This document shows positions 26,026-35,412 of a stretch of DNA of 49,098 bases, piece by piece. The notes under the pieces are model-generated. The model was not told where the DNA came from, made no database searches, and was given only the letters and a program-made list of their open reading frames with translations. Source of the stretch: Chloroflexota bacterium (GTDB taxonomy: Bacteria; Chloroflexota; Dehalococcoidia; UBA2979); assembly GCA_003228125.1 (NCBI GenBank), contig QGNP01000003.1:78475-127572 (forward strand), written 5' to 3'. Numbering within the stretch: position 1 is the stretch's first letter; each line of letters starts with the position of its first letter. Both the position numbers and the translations under genes were made by a program.

Positions 26026-26644
26026 TAAAGGTATTTTTATAACACTAGAAGGAGGTGAAGGGGTTGGTAAAACTACTCAAGCGCAAAGAATAGAATCTTA
26101 TTTTACCAAAATGAACAAAAAAGTAATTCTCTTAAGAGAACCAGGGGGAACGAAGACAGGAGAAAAAGTTCGAGAAATTATTAGAGAAACAAAAGAGCCT
26201 ATCGCTCCAATTACAGAATTATTGCTTTTTTCTGCAGCAAGAAAAGAGCACATAGAAAAAATAATTACTCCTCATCTTCATAAAAACTACATAGTTATTT
26301 GTGATAGATTTATAGATTCAACAGTAGCCTATCAACATTATGGAAGAAAAATTCCAATACGTATTGTGAAAGAAATTACACAACTAGCAACTGATGGACT
26401 TCAGCCTGACATATCTATATTGCTAGAAATGAAATTTCAAGATGCAATTAAAAGAAAAAAAGAGGAACTTGATTATCTGGAAAAAACAGCAATGCAATTT
26501 CATGAAGATGTTTTAAAAGGGTACAATACAATAATAAAAAAAGAACCGAAAAGATGGATAAAAGTAGATGCAAATTTGCCAAAAGATTTAATAACAACAA
26601 TTATTATTAATAAATTAGAAGAAATGATAAAAAAAATACAATGA
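26018..26644 (+). CDS. tmk: Thymidylate kinase
   Basis: From ATG 26018 the protein has 208 residues; an in-frame TTG four codons earlier lacks added support. The P loop is GGEGVGKTT, the DR motif is CDRFIDSTVAYQHYGR, and LREPGGTKTGEKVRE and LLFSAARKEH are typical of dTMP kinase. It phosphorylates dTMP to dTDP for DNA synthesis, in the cytoplasm. The start overlaps the preceding ATPase gene by eight bases and its stop overlaps thrB as ATGA, indicating an operon with coupled translation. Confidence 0.95.
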   Translation: MANKGIFITLEGGEGVGKTTQAQRIESYFTKMNKKVILLREPGGTKTGEKVREIIRETKEPIAPITELLLFSAARKEHIEKIITPHLHKNYIVICDRFIDSTVAYQHYGRKIPIRIVKEITQLATDGLQPDISILLEMKFQDAIKRKKEELDYLEKTAMQFHEDVLKGYNTIIKKEPKRWIKVDANLPKDLITTIIINKLEEMIKKIQ

Positions 26645-27519
26645 AAATAACTATAGCGGCCCCAGCAACAAGTGCGAATATAGGACCAGGATTTGACACG
26701 TTAGGCATGGCCTTAAACTGGACATACAAATTTAAAGTAAGTCAAGGAAAAAGAAAAACTAATGCAGGGCCAATAATTGATATGATAAAAAAAGGCTTCC
26801 GCTCGGTTTATCAACAATTTGAAGAAACTAATATTCCAAATATCAATATAGAATACTCAAAAAATGTATTAGTTGGAAAAGGCCTAGGGACTTCAGCTGC
26901 ATGCTATTTAACTGGCATTACGGCTGCTAATGAATTTTTAAATCAACCAATGAACAAAAATCAAATTTTAGATCTAGCAATTCAAATTGAAGGGCATGCC
27001 GACAATGTCATCCCGGCTTTTTTTGGTGGATTGCGAGCCATAGTAAAAAAAGATAGCGCAATATCTCAAAAAGATGAATATTTAAGCACAAAAATAAAAA
27101 CTGCAACTGATTTACAAGTAGCTTTATTAGTGCCTAGTTTTTCAATGCCGACTAAAGCTACCAGAAAAACATTACCAAAAACAATTCCACTTGAAGCAGC
27201 AATCTATAATATTAGTAGAGCAGCAATGCTGGTTAACGCAATAAGCCAAAAACAATATAGCCTCTTAGAAGAAGCCACAAAAGATAAATTGCACCAAGAA
27301 CCAAGAAGCCAATACTTCCCTGAAATGAAAGATATATTTCAAGCTGCACTAAATAATGGAGCACACGGAGTGTTTTTATCAGGAGGAGGCCCAACCATAG
27401 GTGCCTTTGTTACCAAAAATCCACATAAAGTAGTTAAATCAATGGAAGTAGCCTTAAAAAAATCAACAAGCTTAAAAAAAATATGCACTATAGCAGAAAA
27501 GGGTTTAGAAATTTGTTAA
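26641..27519 (+). CDS. thrB: Homoserine kinase (GHMP family)
   Basis: This 292-residue protein phosphorylates homoserine with ATP on the threonine branch. The N-terminal APATSANIGPGFDTLGMAL, the GHMP motif VGKGLGTSAACYLTG with its Gly-rich phosphate loop, the substrate region EGHADNVIPAFFGG, and the late FLSGGGPTIGAF are all ThrB-like. The ATPase loop reads GLGTSAA where many homologues have GLGSSAA. ATGA overlap with tmk and a seven-base overlap with lysC place it in a tight operon, joining the first and a later step of the aspartate family. Confidence 0.92.
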   Translation: MKITIAAPATSANIGPGFDTLGMALNWTYKFKVSQGKRKTNAGPIIDMIKKGFRSVYQQFEETNIPNINIEYSKNVLVGKGLGTSAACYLTGITAANEFLNQPMNKNQILDLAIQIEGHADNVIPAFFGGLRAIVKKDSAISQKDEYLSTKIKTATDLQVALLVPSFSMPTKATRKTLPKTIPLEAAIYNISRAAMLVNAISQKQYSLLEEATKDKLHQEPRSQYFPEMKDIFQAALNNGAHGVFLSGGGPTIGAFVTKNPHKVVKSMEVALKKSTSLKKICTIAEKGLEIC

Positions 27520-28754
27520 ATAAAAATATTAATTTTCCAATAACTGTAATAAAATTCGGTGGCTCCTCTGTAGCAGATGCAGACAAAATTAAAAATATTG
27601 CAAAAATTATTAAAATAAAAACTGAAGCTCGATTAAAAGCAGTTGTTATAGTTTCAGCAATGGGAAGATCCACAAATAAATTAATAGAATTATCTAAAGA
27701 AATGAGTGAAGATCCTAATGCAAGAGAACTGGACGTTCTGTTATCTACTGGAGAACTTGTCACGTCGACGTTGTTAAGTATGCACTTAAATCATTTAAAT
27801 ATAAAAACTATAAGCTTAAATGGCATTCAGGCTGGCATTAGAACGGACGATAAATATGGCAGAGCAAAAATAGCTGACATAGACACAACAAGAATAAATA
27901 GAGAATTGAAAAATAATGACGTGGTAGTAGTGGCCGGTTTTCAAGGTTTTTCTGATCGAAATGATGTAACGACGCTTGGAAGAGGAGGAAGTGATACCAC
28001 TGCCGTAGCAATGGCAGCTGCATTAAAATTAAAAAACTGTGAAATTTATACGGACGTATCAGGTGTATATACTGCTGATCCACGTCTATGTGAAAGAGCC
28101 AAACCCATTGAACGGATTGGCTATGAGGAAATGCTCGAGCTGGCAATAACTGGCGCGAAAGTTTTGCACCCCCGATCAATAGAAGTTGCTTCCTTTAATA
28201 ATATTGACATTTTAGTAAAAAATACTTTTGATCCAAAAGCCAAGGGAACTATAATACAATCGGAGTCAAAAATGGAAAATATTAACAAAGTTAGAGGCAT
28301 AGCTCATCAAGAAAAAATTGGAAAAATTACTATTAAAGGAATACCAGACAAACCTGGTATAGCATCCTCGGTATTTAAACCTTTATCCAAAGAAAACATA
28401 CCCGTAGACACGATTGTTCAGAATTCATCATCTAACAACCTTACAGATGTAACCTTTACGGTAACAACTGAAGACTACCAAAAGGCAAAAATTGTTGCAG
28501 GATCTATGATAAAAAAGATTGGAGCAAGCGAAGTCACGGGCACAGATGACATTGGGTCAGTTTCTGTAATAGGTACGGGCATGACATCAACCCCAGGTTA
28601 TGCTGCAACAATGTTTGAAGCACTATCGAAAGAAAACATTAATATAGAAATAATATCAACTTCTGAAATAAGAATAACTTGCGTAATAAAAAAAATAAGA
28701 GTTAATGATGCAGTTAATGCCCTGCATAATGCTTTTAAATTAGATATTGAATAA
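27513..28754 (+). CDS. lysC: Aspartokinase
   Basis: TTG 27513 is chosen; it overlaps thrB by seven bases and gives 413 residues. The frame is open further upstream only inside thrB. The kinase part has VIKFGGSSVADADKI, LSTGELVTSTLL, GRGGSDTTAVAMAAAL, TDVSGVYTADPRL and YEEMLELAITGAKVLHPRSIE. Two ACT domains follow (KITIKGIPDKPGIASSVFKPLSKENIPVD, then SVSVIGTGMTSTPGYAATMFEALSKENINIEIISTSEIRI), so feedback by lysine and/or threonine is likely. It makes aspartyl phosphate for Lys, Thr and Met synthesis. It ends a run of genes from pdxS. Confidence 0.95.
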   Translation: MLNKNINFPITVIKFGGSSVADADKIKNIAKIIKIKTEARLKAVVIVSAMGRSTNKLIELSKEMSEDPNARELDVLLSTGELVTSTLLSMHLNHLNIKTISLNGIQAGIRTDDKYGRAKIADIDTTRINRELKNNDVVVVAGFQGFSDRNDVTTLGRGGSDTTAVAMAAALKLKNCEIYTDVSGVYTADPRLCERAKPIERIGYEEMLELAITGAKVLHPRSIEVASFNNIDILVKNTFDPKAKGTIIQSESKMENINKVRGIAHQEKIGKITIKGIPDKPGIASSVFKPLSKENIPVDTIVQNSSSNNLTDVTFTVTTEDYQKAKIVAGSMIKKIGASEVTGTDDIGSVSVIGTGMTSTPGYAATMFEALSKENINIEIISTSEIRITCVIKKIRVNDAVNALHNAFKLDIE

Positions 28755-28863
28755 AGAATAAAACTACTAGAAATTTCATAAAAGATAGTTTAGTATCTTA
28801 ATCCCACATATAAAATATGATATAGCGCTTAAGCATATGTGCTATTTATAGATAGAGAAAAAA

Positions 28864-31800
28864 TTGTTTGTTCATCTTCATACACATACAGAATATTCAC
28901 TTTTAGACGGAATGTCTAAAATTAAAGACCTTATAGCTACTGCCAAAAAAGATGGCCAGACTGCACTAGCTATTACTGACCACGGCGTAATGTATGGCGC
29001 ATTAGAATTTTATTTAGAAGCAAAGAAACAAAATATAAATCCTATTATTGGAATGGAAGCCTACGTAGCACACACGACTCGTCACAACAAATTAGCCAGC
29101 GAAAGATCCCCTTATCATTTAACATTGTTAGCAAAAAACAACGCTGGATATGCAAATCTATTAAGCATATCATCTAAAGCTCACCTAGAAGGATTCTACT
29201 ACAAACCACGAATAGACAGAGAGATCCTTGAAGAACACAGCGAAGGAATTATTGTATTGTCAGGGTGTCCGTCAGGAGAGTTAATGAGAAGCCTGCTTGA
29301 TGGTGACATTGAAAATGCTACAGAAACAATACAGTGGTATAAAAGTGTTTTTAAATCTAATTACTACATTGAAATACAGGAACATGGCCAAGATAAATTC
29401 TCCCGCATTACCCCCGATCTAATAAAAATAGCAAAAAAAAATAACATTGAATTAGTAGCAACAAATGATTCACACTATACACACAAAGACCAGCATGATT
29501 TTCATGACCTGCTTCTTTGTATAGGCACAAATACAACAATAGACGATCCTAAGCGATTCAAATTAGAAGGCGATACTTTTTATTTAAAAAGTCAAAAAGA
29601 AATGCAAGAAACATTTAAAGATATACCAGAAGCTATAAAAAACACACAAAAAATCGCCGATCAGATAAACTTAGATCTAACATTTAATAGAACGCTTTTA
29701 CCTCAAACTAACATTGAAGAAGGATTGTCCCCAACCCAGCATCTAAAAAAATTATGTCAAGCAGGTCTCAAAAATAGATATCCAGACCTCAATTCAAATC
29801 ATGAAAAAAGATTGGAATATGAATTAAAAATTATTGAAGATACTGGATTTATCGAATACATACTGATAGTAAATGACATAGCTCAATATGCTAAAAATAA
29901 AAAAATTAGAATAGGCGTAAGAGGGTCAGCTGCGGCATCAATAGTTCTTTATTGTCTTGGCGTTACAAACATTGAACCGACTCAATATAATTTAGTTTTT
30001 GAAAGATTTTTAAATCCCGAAAGAAAAGAAATGCCAGATGTCGACTTTGATTTTCCTGATAATAAAAGGGACGAAATTATACAATATACAGCTGAAAAAT
30101 ATGGGCACGATCGCGTAGCTCAAATTATCACTTTTGGTAGAATGGGAACAAGGGCGTCTATCAGAGATGCTGGCAGGGCACTTGGTATGGCATATGACAT
30201 AGTCGATAAGATAGCAAAGCTTATTCCTGATACACTTAACATAACAATCAATGAATCATTAAACATTGTACCAGAGCTAAACAAACTCTACAAAGAAGAT
30301 CAAGTAATTAAAAATTTAATTAATAATGCCTTAGGCATAGAAGGCACAGCTCGTCACGCCAGTACACATGCAGCAGGCATTATCATTTCTGCTGAACCAT
30401 TAAAAAATATTGTGCCTTTACAAAGACCAACATCTAATAAGCAAAAAGACATCAGTGAAATTGTTCCTACTACTCAATTTGCTATGGCTGAAATAGCGCA
30501 TATAGGATTATTAAAAATGGATTATTTAGGTTTAGCTAACCTGACTATTCTAGAAAAAGCTCTCGAATTTATAAAAGAAAACCAAGGGCTAGATCTTGAT
30601 ATTGACAATCTTAAAGACGCAGATCCAAAAACAATTAAGCTGTTTTCTGATGCTCAAACATTTGGAGTGTTTCAAATGGAAAGCAATGGAATGAGGAGCT
30701 ATGTTAAAGAACTTAAGCCCCGAAACATAGTTGAAATAGCTGCTATGGTTGCCTTGTATAGGCCTGGTCCAATGGAACAAATTCCTCATTATATTGATGT
30801 AAAGCATAATAAATCTCAAGCAAATTACCTTCATAGCGACTTAGCTCCTATTTTAGATGAGACATATGGAGTAATAACATATCAAGACCAAGTACTTCAA
30901 ATTGTGAAAGTATTTGCAGGTTATTCTCTGGGACAAGCTGATGTTATGAGAAAAGCAATGGGGAAAAAAATACCGGCTGTCATGGCATCAGAAAAAGAAA
31001 GATTTATAAGTGGTTCGTTAAAAAATGGTTACGACAAAAATCTTGCCGAAGATATTTTTAATCTTATTGAACCTTTTGCTGGCTATGCTTTTAATAAAGC
31101 CCATGCTTTTTCATATGCCACTATAGCGTATCAAACAGCGTTTTTGAAAGCACACTATCCAGTAGAATTTATGACTGCAGTGCTGTCTGTATCTAAGGGC
31201 AGCTTAGGCAACAACCAAGATAAAATAACGCCCACATTAACTGAATGCACAAAACTAGGCATAGCAATATTACCTCCTGATATTAATAAATCTCAGAGCA
31301 ATTTTTCCATAGAAAGCAACAACGAAGACAAATTGTGTATTCGGTTCGGATTAAGTCGCATTAAAAACATAGGTTCTTCAACTGCTGAATCTATCATTAC
31401 AGATCGCAACAATAACAATTTATATACATCCTTAGAAGATTTTTCTCGTCGTTCTTCGACTAAAGTAGTAAATAAGCGTGTTTTAGAATCTTTAATCAAA
31501 AGCGGATCCTTGGACTCTCTTGAAAAGAGAGGAAATATAGTTGATAGCATTGACCAAATTATCAACTTAAGCAATAGCGAAAGAAAATTAAGAGACAGTG
31601 GTCAAACTTCTATGTTTGATTTATTTGGAGACAAGCAATCTATGCCTTTGCCAATATTAGAATTGACTAAAAATAATTATAGCAAAGATCAATTTGGTGC
31701 CTGGGAAAAAGAACTTACCGGACATTACTTTACTAGCCATCCTTATTTAAAGGCATCCGCTATTATGGCTAATTATATTTCATCAGATATTGCTAATTTA

Positions 31801-32481
31801 ATGACTGAAAATTCAAATGTGACACAAAAAATTGGCGGCGTTCTTAAAACTATAGATTTTAGAATGACTAAATATAATAAAAAATTTGCTCTTTTAGTTT
31901 TGGAAGATTTAACAGACAGTATAGAAGTAGTTATATGGCCTGAAAAATTACAAATTTTTGAAAGCTTACTTGTTCCAGGCAATATTGTTCTATTAGAACT
32001 GCTCATCCAAAATCGTTCACGGGGCTTGTCGAAACAAGTAAATTCTGTTTCTGTTTATGATAGAGACAGCCAAACCATTGTAGATATTAATAAAAAAACT
32101 ATAAATAAAAATTTTAGTTCTCCAAAAAAAAATTCTTTAATTAATGTTAATAATCCTTCAAAAAACAATATTAGTAGCTTGAATCAATTAGACAAATCGA
32201 ACATCAATAAAGAAGCTCTCAATATTTACATGGACGAAACAAAAGATTCAATCGCTGATAAAAGAAGAATGAACAGATTAATTGATATGATCAATTTAAA
32301 CAAAGGTTCTACTGCTGTTTATTTGCACATAAATCTTTTAAATGGGAGAAATAACAAACTTTTTATTTCTCCTTCGCTTGTTAACGAAGCCCTTGTTCGT
32401 GATATTAAAATTCTTCTTGGCGTTCTAGGGGAGGTTATCTATGAAAAAGGTATAATCGACTCTTCGCTTTCTGCAATATAA
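28864..32481 (+). CDS. dnaE: DNA polymerase III subunit alpha
   Basis: This is a 1205-residue DnaE-type replicative polymerase. The N-terminal PHP domain keeps HLHTHTEYSLLDG, and GVRGSAAASIVLY follows. Two catalytic aspartates lie in PDVDFDFPDN near residues 392-396. AFNKAHAFSYATIAYQTAFLKAHYPVEFM marks the fingers/C-terminal part, and an OB-fold lies near residue 1000. The start is TTG at 28864 with AGAGAAA upstream. The 109-base gap after lysC holds short hairpins (AAGATA/TATCTT at 28782-28799; ATAGCGC/GTGCTAT at 28822-28845) but no clear terminator. The last 120 residues are Asn/Lys/Ser-rich and poorly conserved in feel. Confidence 0.97.
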   Translation: MFVHLHTHTEYSLLDGMSKIKDLIATAKKDGQTALAITDHGVMYGALEFYLEAKKQNINPIIGMEAYVAHTTRHNKLASERSPYHLTLLAKNNAGYANLLSISSKAHLEGFYYKPRIDREILEEHSEGIIVLSGCPSGELMRSLLDGDIENATETIQWYKSVFKSNYYIEIQEHGQDKFSRITPDLIKIAKKNNIELVATNDSHYTHKDQHDFHDLLLCIGTNTTIDDPKRFKLEGDTFYLKSQKEMQETFKDIPEAIKNTQKIADQINLDLTFNRTLLPQTNIEEGLSPTQHLKKLCQAGLKNRYPDLNSNHEKRLEYELKIIEDTGFIEYILIVNDIAQYAKNKKIRIGVRGSAAASIVLYCLGVTNIEPTQYNLVFERFLNPERKEMPDVDFDFPDNKRDEIIQYTAEKYGHDRVAQIITFGRMGTRASIRDAGRALGMAYDIVDKIAKLIPDTLNITINESLNIVPELNKLYKEDQVIKNLINNALGIEGTARHASTHAAGIIISAEPLKNIVPLQRPTSNKQKDISEIVPTTQFAMAEIAHIGLLKMDYLGLANLTILEKALEFIKENQGLDLDIDNLKDADPKTIKLFSDAQTFGVFQMESNGMRSYVKELKPRNIVEIAAMVALYRPGPMEQIPHYIDVKHNKSQANYLHSDLAPILDETYGVITYQDQVLQIVKVFAGYSLGQADVMRKAMGKKIPAVMASEKERFISGSLKNGYDKNLAEDIFNLIEPFAGYAFNKAHAFSYATIAYQTAFLKAHYPVEFMTAVLSVSKGSLGNNQDKITPTLTECTKLGIAILPPDINKSQSNFSIESNNEDKLCIRFGLSRIKNIGSSTAESIITDRNNNNLYTSLEDFSRRSSTKVVNKRVLESLIKSGSLDSLEKRGNIVDSIDQIINLSNSERKLRDSGQTSMFDLFGDKQSMPLPILELTKNNYSKDQFGAWEKELTGHYFTSHPYLKASAIMANYISSDIANLMTENSNVTQKIGGVLKTIDFRMTKYNKKFALLVLEDLTDSIEVVIWPEKLQIFESLLVPGNIVLLELLIQNRSRGLSKQVNSVSVYDRDSQTIVDINKKTINKNFSSPKKNSLINVNNPSKNNISSLNQLDKSNINKEALNIYMDETKDSIADKRRMNRLIDMINLNKGSTAVYLHINLLNGRNNKLFISPSLVNEALVRDIKILLGVLGEVIYEKGIIDSSLSAI

Positions 32482-32555
32482 TTTTTCATAGGGCATTTAA
32501 TCAAACTTCGCGATAAAATATACTTATTGTAATACAAACTAACTTTTAGGATATC

Positions 32556-33572
32556 GTGTTAACAAGATTCATTTTTATAATTTTTATACTTTCCTCAGTC
32601 TTTTGGCTACTTTTTCAGAATGCTGATTTATTTAATATTCGTTTAAATAAAACTGTACCATCACCAATAAAAATAAAATCACAAATTATTACAGAACAAA
32701 AACCTCAAACAATAAGTCATCAATCGAAGATTCCGATTACCACTAAAACATCTGAACAAAACACAGCATCCCAAATTTTTAAAATTGAACCAAGTATCGT
32801 GCAAACTGGTGAATTTATCAAAGTCTCGGTCATAGGCAACATTGACAATAAAGCTTCTATAAGAATTTTTAGTAAAAATTTTCCTTTATTTGAGGAAAGC
32901 TTACATGTTTTTTCTACTTATATTGCTATTCCTTTGTCCGCTAAACCAGGTGATCATGAATTATTTTTTATAAATCAACTGCCCTCTAATCAATCTAAAA
33001 AATTAGTAAAAAAAATTCTAGTTCTTAAAAAAGACCGTGGTTTTGATTATATCAAATTGTCAAATACAATCATTAGCTCTTCTTTTTCAGAAAATGCAGT
33101 ACAAAAAGACTCTTTAATCAGATCTCAGACCGGTACGAGTTTTTCAGTAGGTCAGTATTGGATAAATAAATTTAACATGCCTGCGAAAGGAGATATTTCT
33201 ACAATGTTTGGAGTGGGAAGATCTTATAACAATCAACCAGTTAACTCTTTTCATCTAGGATTGGATTTGGCAGCAGGAGCCGGAGCTGACGTTACTGCAC
33301 CCGCTCCTGGTATTATTAAATGGGTTGGCAATTCTCCTATTCGTGGTCTAACTGTTTACATTGATCATGGGTCTGGTGTTGTTTCAAGTTTGTCTCATTT
33401 AAATGATGCATATGTTCAAGCTGGCGAAGCAATTAAACAAAACCACCTCATTGGGGCCGTTGGTTCTTCTGGTGCATCTACTGGGCCACACTTACACTGG
33501 GAAGTAACAGTTTGGGGAACGCATACCGATCCTTTAATGTGGACAAAAAATGTCTTCTCCCATTCTTATTAA
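32556..33572 (+). CDS. M23 family (LytM-type) metallopeptidase, membrane anchored
   Basis: This 338-residue protein has a GTG start and TTAGGA six bases upstream. Residues 2-20 form a hydrophobic signal anchor. A linker and a beta-rich domain precede the C-terminal LytM domain. The domain keeps the zinc ligands H233 and D237 in FHLGLDLA and H314 in GPHLHWE, with H281 also present. Such enzymes cut cross-links in peptidoglycan, or act as LytM factors that switch on other hydrolases. It converges on rsmE and overlaps it by four bases. A second M23 protein lies at 40649-41803. Confidence 0.9.
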   Translation: MLTRFIFIIFILSSVFWLLFQNADLFNIRLNKTVPSPIKIKSQIITEQKPQTISHQSKIPITTKTSEQNTASQIFKIEPSIVQTGEFIKVSVIGNIDNKASIRIFSKNFPLFEESLHVFSTYIAIPLSAKPGDHELFFINQLPSNQSKKLVKKILVLKKDRGFDYIKLSNTIISSSFSENAVQKDSLIRSQTGTSFSVGQYWINKFNMPAKGDISTMFGVGRSYNNQPVNSFHLGLDLAAGAGADVTAPAPGIIKWVGNSPIRGLTVYIDHGSGVVSSLSHLNDAYVQAGEAIKQNHLIGAVGSSGASTGPHLHWEVTVWGTHTDPLMWTKNVFSHSY

Positions 33573-34297
33573 TTTTCAGAGTTAATCCATAAAGAAATTA
33601 TACTCATCCCAACTATAGCAGCTGTTTCTACTCTTAAGATTCGTTTACCTAAAGAAACTGGAATAGCACCATCATGAATTAATTTTTTTTCTTCTTCTTT
33701 GCTCCAATCACCTTCTGGACCAACCAAAAAGTTAAGAGTTAGGTCTTTTTTTTGAACGTCAATTTTAATTAAGCTTTCCTCAATATTAATGCCACCTTTA
33801 GTAACAGCAATCATAATAATTCCATTTAAATCTTCCAGTTTGCCACTTTCTATTTTTGGAATATCAGTCCTGCCGCATTGTTCACTTGCTTGTATGGCAA
33901 TTTTCTGCCATTTTTCAATTCTGCCTTGACCAGGATTCATAATAGATCTGTCTGTCCTTAAAACAATAATTTTATTTACACCTAATTCAGTAGCTTTTTC
34001 TACCAACCAGTCACCTCTTTTCCCTTTAGGAAATGCAACTGCTAATATTACATTAGTATTACTTATGCTCATGCTATTTGATTCATTGATGATTTTTATT
34101 TTAATAGAGCCATGATTGTGGTCAATTATTTCAACTATATACTGTTGTTTATTATCATTAAAAACAATAAATAAAGCACCTTTTGTTAATCTGAGAACAT
34201 TTAATAGTTTATGGACAATTTTAAGATCTGTTATTAAGAATATTTTTTCTTCTATTGAAAAATTTGCAACATAAATTTTATTCAAACTTAATGCCAA
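33569..34297 (-). CDS. rsmE: 16S rRNA (uracil1498-N3)-methyltransferase
   Basis: This 242-residue protein starts with TTG and overlaps the end of dnaJ by 20 bases. The N-terminal PUA-like part is followed by a SPOUT domain with [19 protein letters not shown], the [10 protein letters not shown] segment, [23 protein letters not shown] and the C-terminal [11 protein letters not shown] knot that binds S-adenosylmethionine. It methylates U1498 of 16S rRNA. Position directly behind dnaJ is common in many phyla. The gene converges with the M23 peptidase gene. Confidence 0.95.
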   Translation of the reverse strand: MALSLNKIYVANFSIEEKIFLITDLKIVHKLLNVLRLTKGALFIVFNDNKQQYIVEIIDHNHGSIKIKIINESNSMSISNTNVILAVAFPKGKRGDWLVEKATELGVNKIIVLRTDRSIMNPGQGRIEKWQKIAIQASEQCGRTDIPKIESGKLEDLNGIIMIAVTKGGINIEESLIKIDVQKKDLTLNFLVGPEGDWSKEEEKKLIHDGAIPVSLGKRILRVETAAIVGMSIISLWINSEN

Positions 34298-35402
34298 ATT
34301 TTTTTAATACAGAGATCTCTTCAGGAATTTCTTTAGTTTTAATTTTAAGAGTTTGCCCTAATTGCTCCACTAACTTTTTTTCTTCTTTACTAATTTTTTT
34401 AGGTATAATGATGTTTGTAATTATTAATAAATCTCCATAGTGCTTACTGTTTAATGTTGGCATTCCTTTATTTTTCAATCTAAAAATTTCTCCGTGTTGT
34501 ACTCCTGGTTTAAATTTTAATGAATATGTTTCTTTTTCATTAATCAAAGGTATCTCATCTTGATAACCTAAAAGAGCATTTGCGATACTAACAGGCAATT
34601 CATATATCAAATTGTCTTCGACTCTTTTAAAAACATTGTGCTCGCTGACTATAAAATTTAAATATAAATCTCCGGATCCTCCTCCTCTAATACCAGAATT
34701 ACCATAACTAGAAATGCGCATTCTCTGTCCAGTTCTAACTCCCTGGGGGATATCAATTTCTTTATTTGTTTCGTCTTGTCTTATCCCAAATCCACTGCAT
34801 TCTGTGCACGGATCTGTTACTATTTGGCCTTGTCCTTGACATGGGCCACAGCTCATGACATTAACAAATTGCCCAAACAATTGTCTTTCAACTCTCCTTA
34901 TTTCTCCTGTCCCGTTGCAATCTTGGCATGTTCCTAGATTCGTTCCTTTTTTTTGTCCTGAATTACCACAGGCTGAGCAAGCTATATTTCTGTTGTACGC
35001 AACTATTTTTTTAATTCCAGTGTGTACTTCTTCTAGAGTAATATCTAATTCAATTTCAATATCTGTCCCTTGAGAACTAGATTGCTGTTGTTGACCTGTT
35101 CCTTGAAAAAAAGCATCAAAAATATCTCCAAGACCTCCAAAATTACTAAAATCAGAATAATTTGAAGAATCTCCTTCTACTCCATTAATGCCATGGGCAT
35201 CATATCTTTTTCTTTTTTCTGCATCAGAAAGAATATTATATGCAAAAGACACTTCTTTAAATTTTTCTTCTGCGCCATCTTCTTTATTTTTATCTGGATG
35301 ATAAAGCATAGCCAATCTACGAAAAGATTTTTTTATCTCTTCTGAAGAGGCATTTTTGTCTACTTCTAAAACAGAATATAATTCTTTATCGGTTACAGAC
35401 AT
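34278..35402 (-). CDS. dnaJ: Chaperone protein DnaJ (class A Hsp40)
   Basis: From ATG 35402 the protein has 374 residues. AAAGGA sits seven bases upstream, so this start is preferred over one 11 codons earlier inside dnaK. The J domain has HPD with [16 protein letters not shown] Gly/Phe/Ser/Gln-rich linker ([15 protein letters not shown]) follows. Four zinc-binding CxxCxGxG-type repeats are clear ([32 protein letters not shown]), then the substrate-binding C-terminal domains. DnaJ stimulates DnaK ATPase and hands it unfolded clients. It belongs to the CIRCE-controlled hrcA-grpE-dnaK-dnaJ unit. Confidence 0.97.
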   Translation of the reverse strand: MSVTDKELYSVLEVDKNASSEEIKKSFRRLAMLYHPDKNKEDGAEEKFKEVSFAYNILSDAEKRKRYDAHGINGVEGDSSNYSDFSNFGGLGDIFDAFFQGTGQQQQSSSQGTDIEIELDITLEEVHTGIKKIVAYNRNIACSACGNSGQKKGTNLGTCQDCNGTGEIRRVERQLFGQFVNVMSCGPCQGQGQIVTDPCTECSGFGIRQDETNKEIDIPQGVRTGQRMRISSYGNSGIRGGGSGDLYLNFIVSEHNVFKRVEDNLIYELPVSIANALLGYQDEIPLINEKETYSLKFKPGVQHGEIFRLKNKGMPTLNSKHYGDLLIITNIIIPKKISKEEKKLVEQLGQTLKIKTKEIPEEISVLKKFGIKFE

Positions 35403-35412
35403 TTTTTTTCCT

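Noticed and set aside
28822-28845. Hairpin before dnaE as a terminator
   Set aside because: The stem has only seven pairs including a G-T, and no T run follows it.
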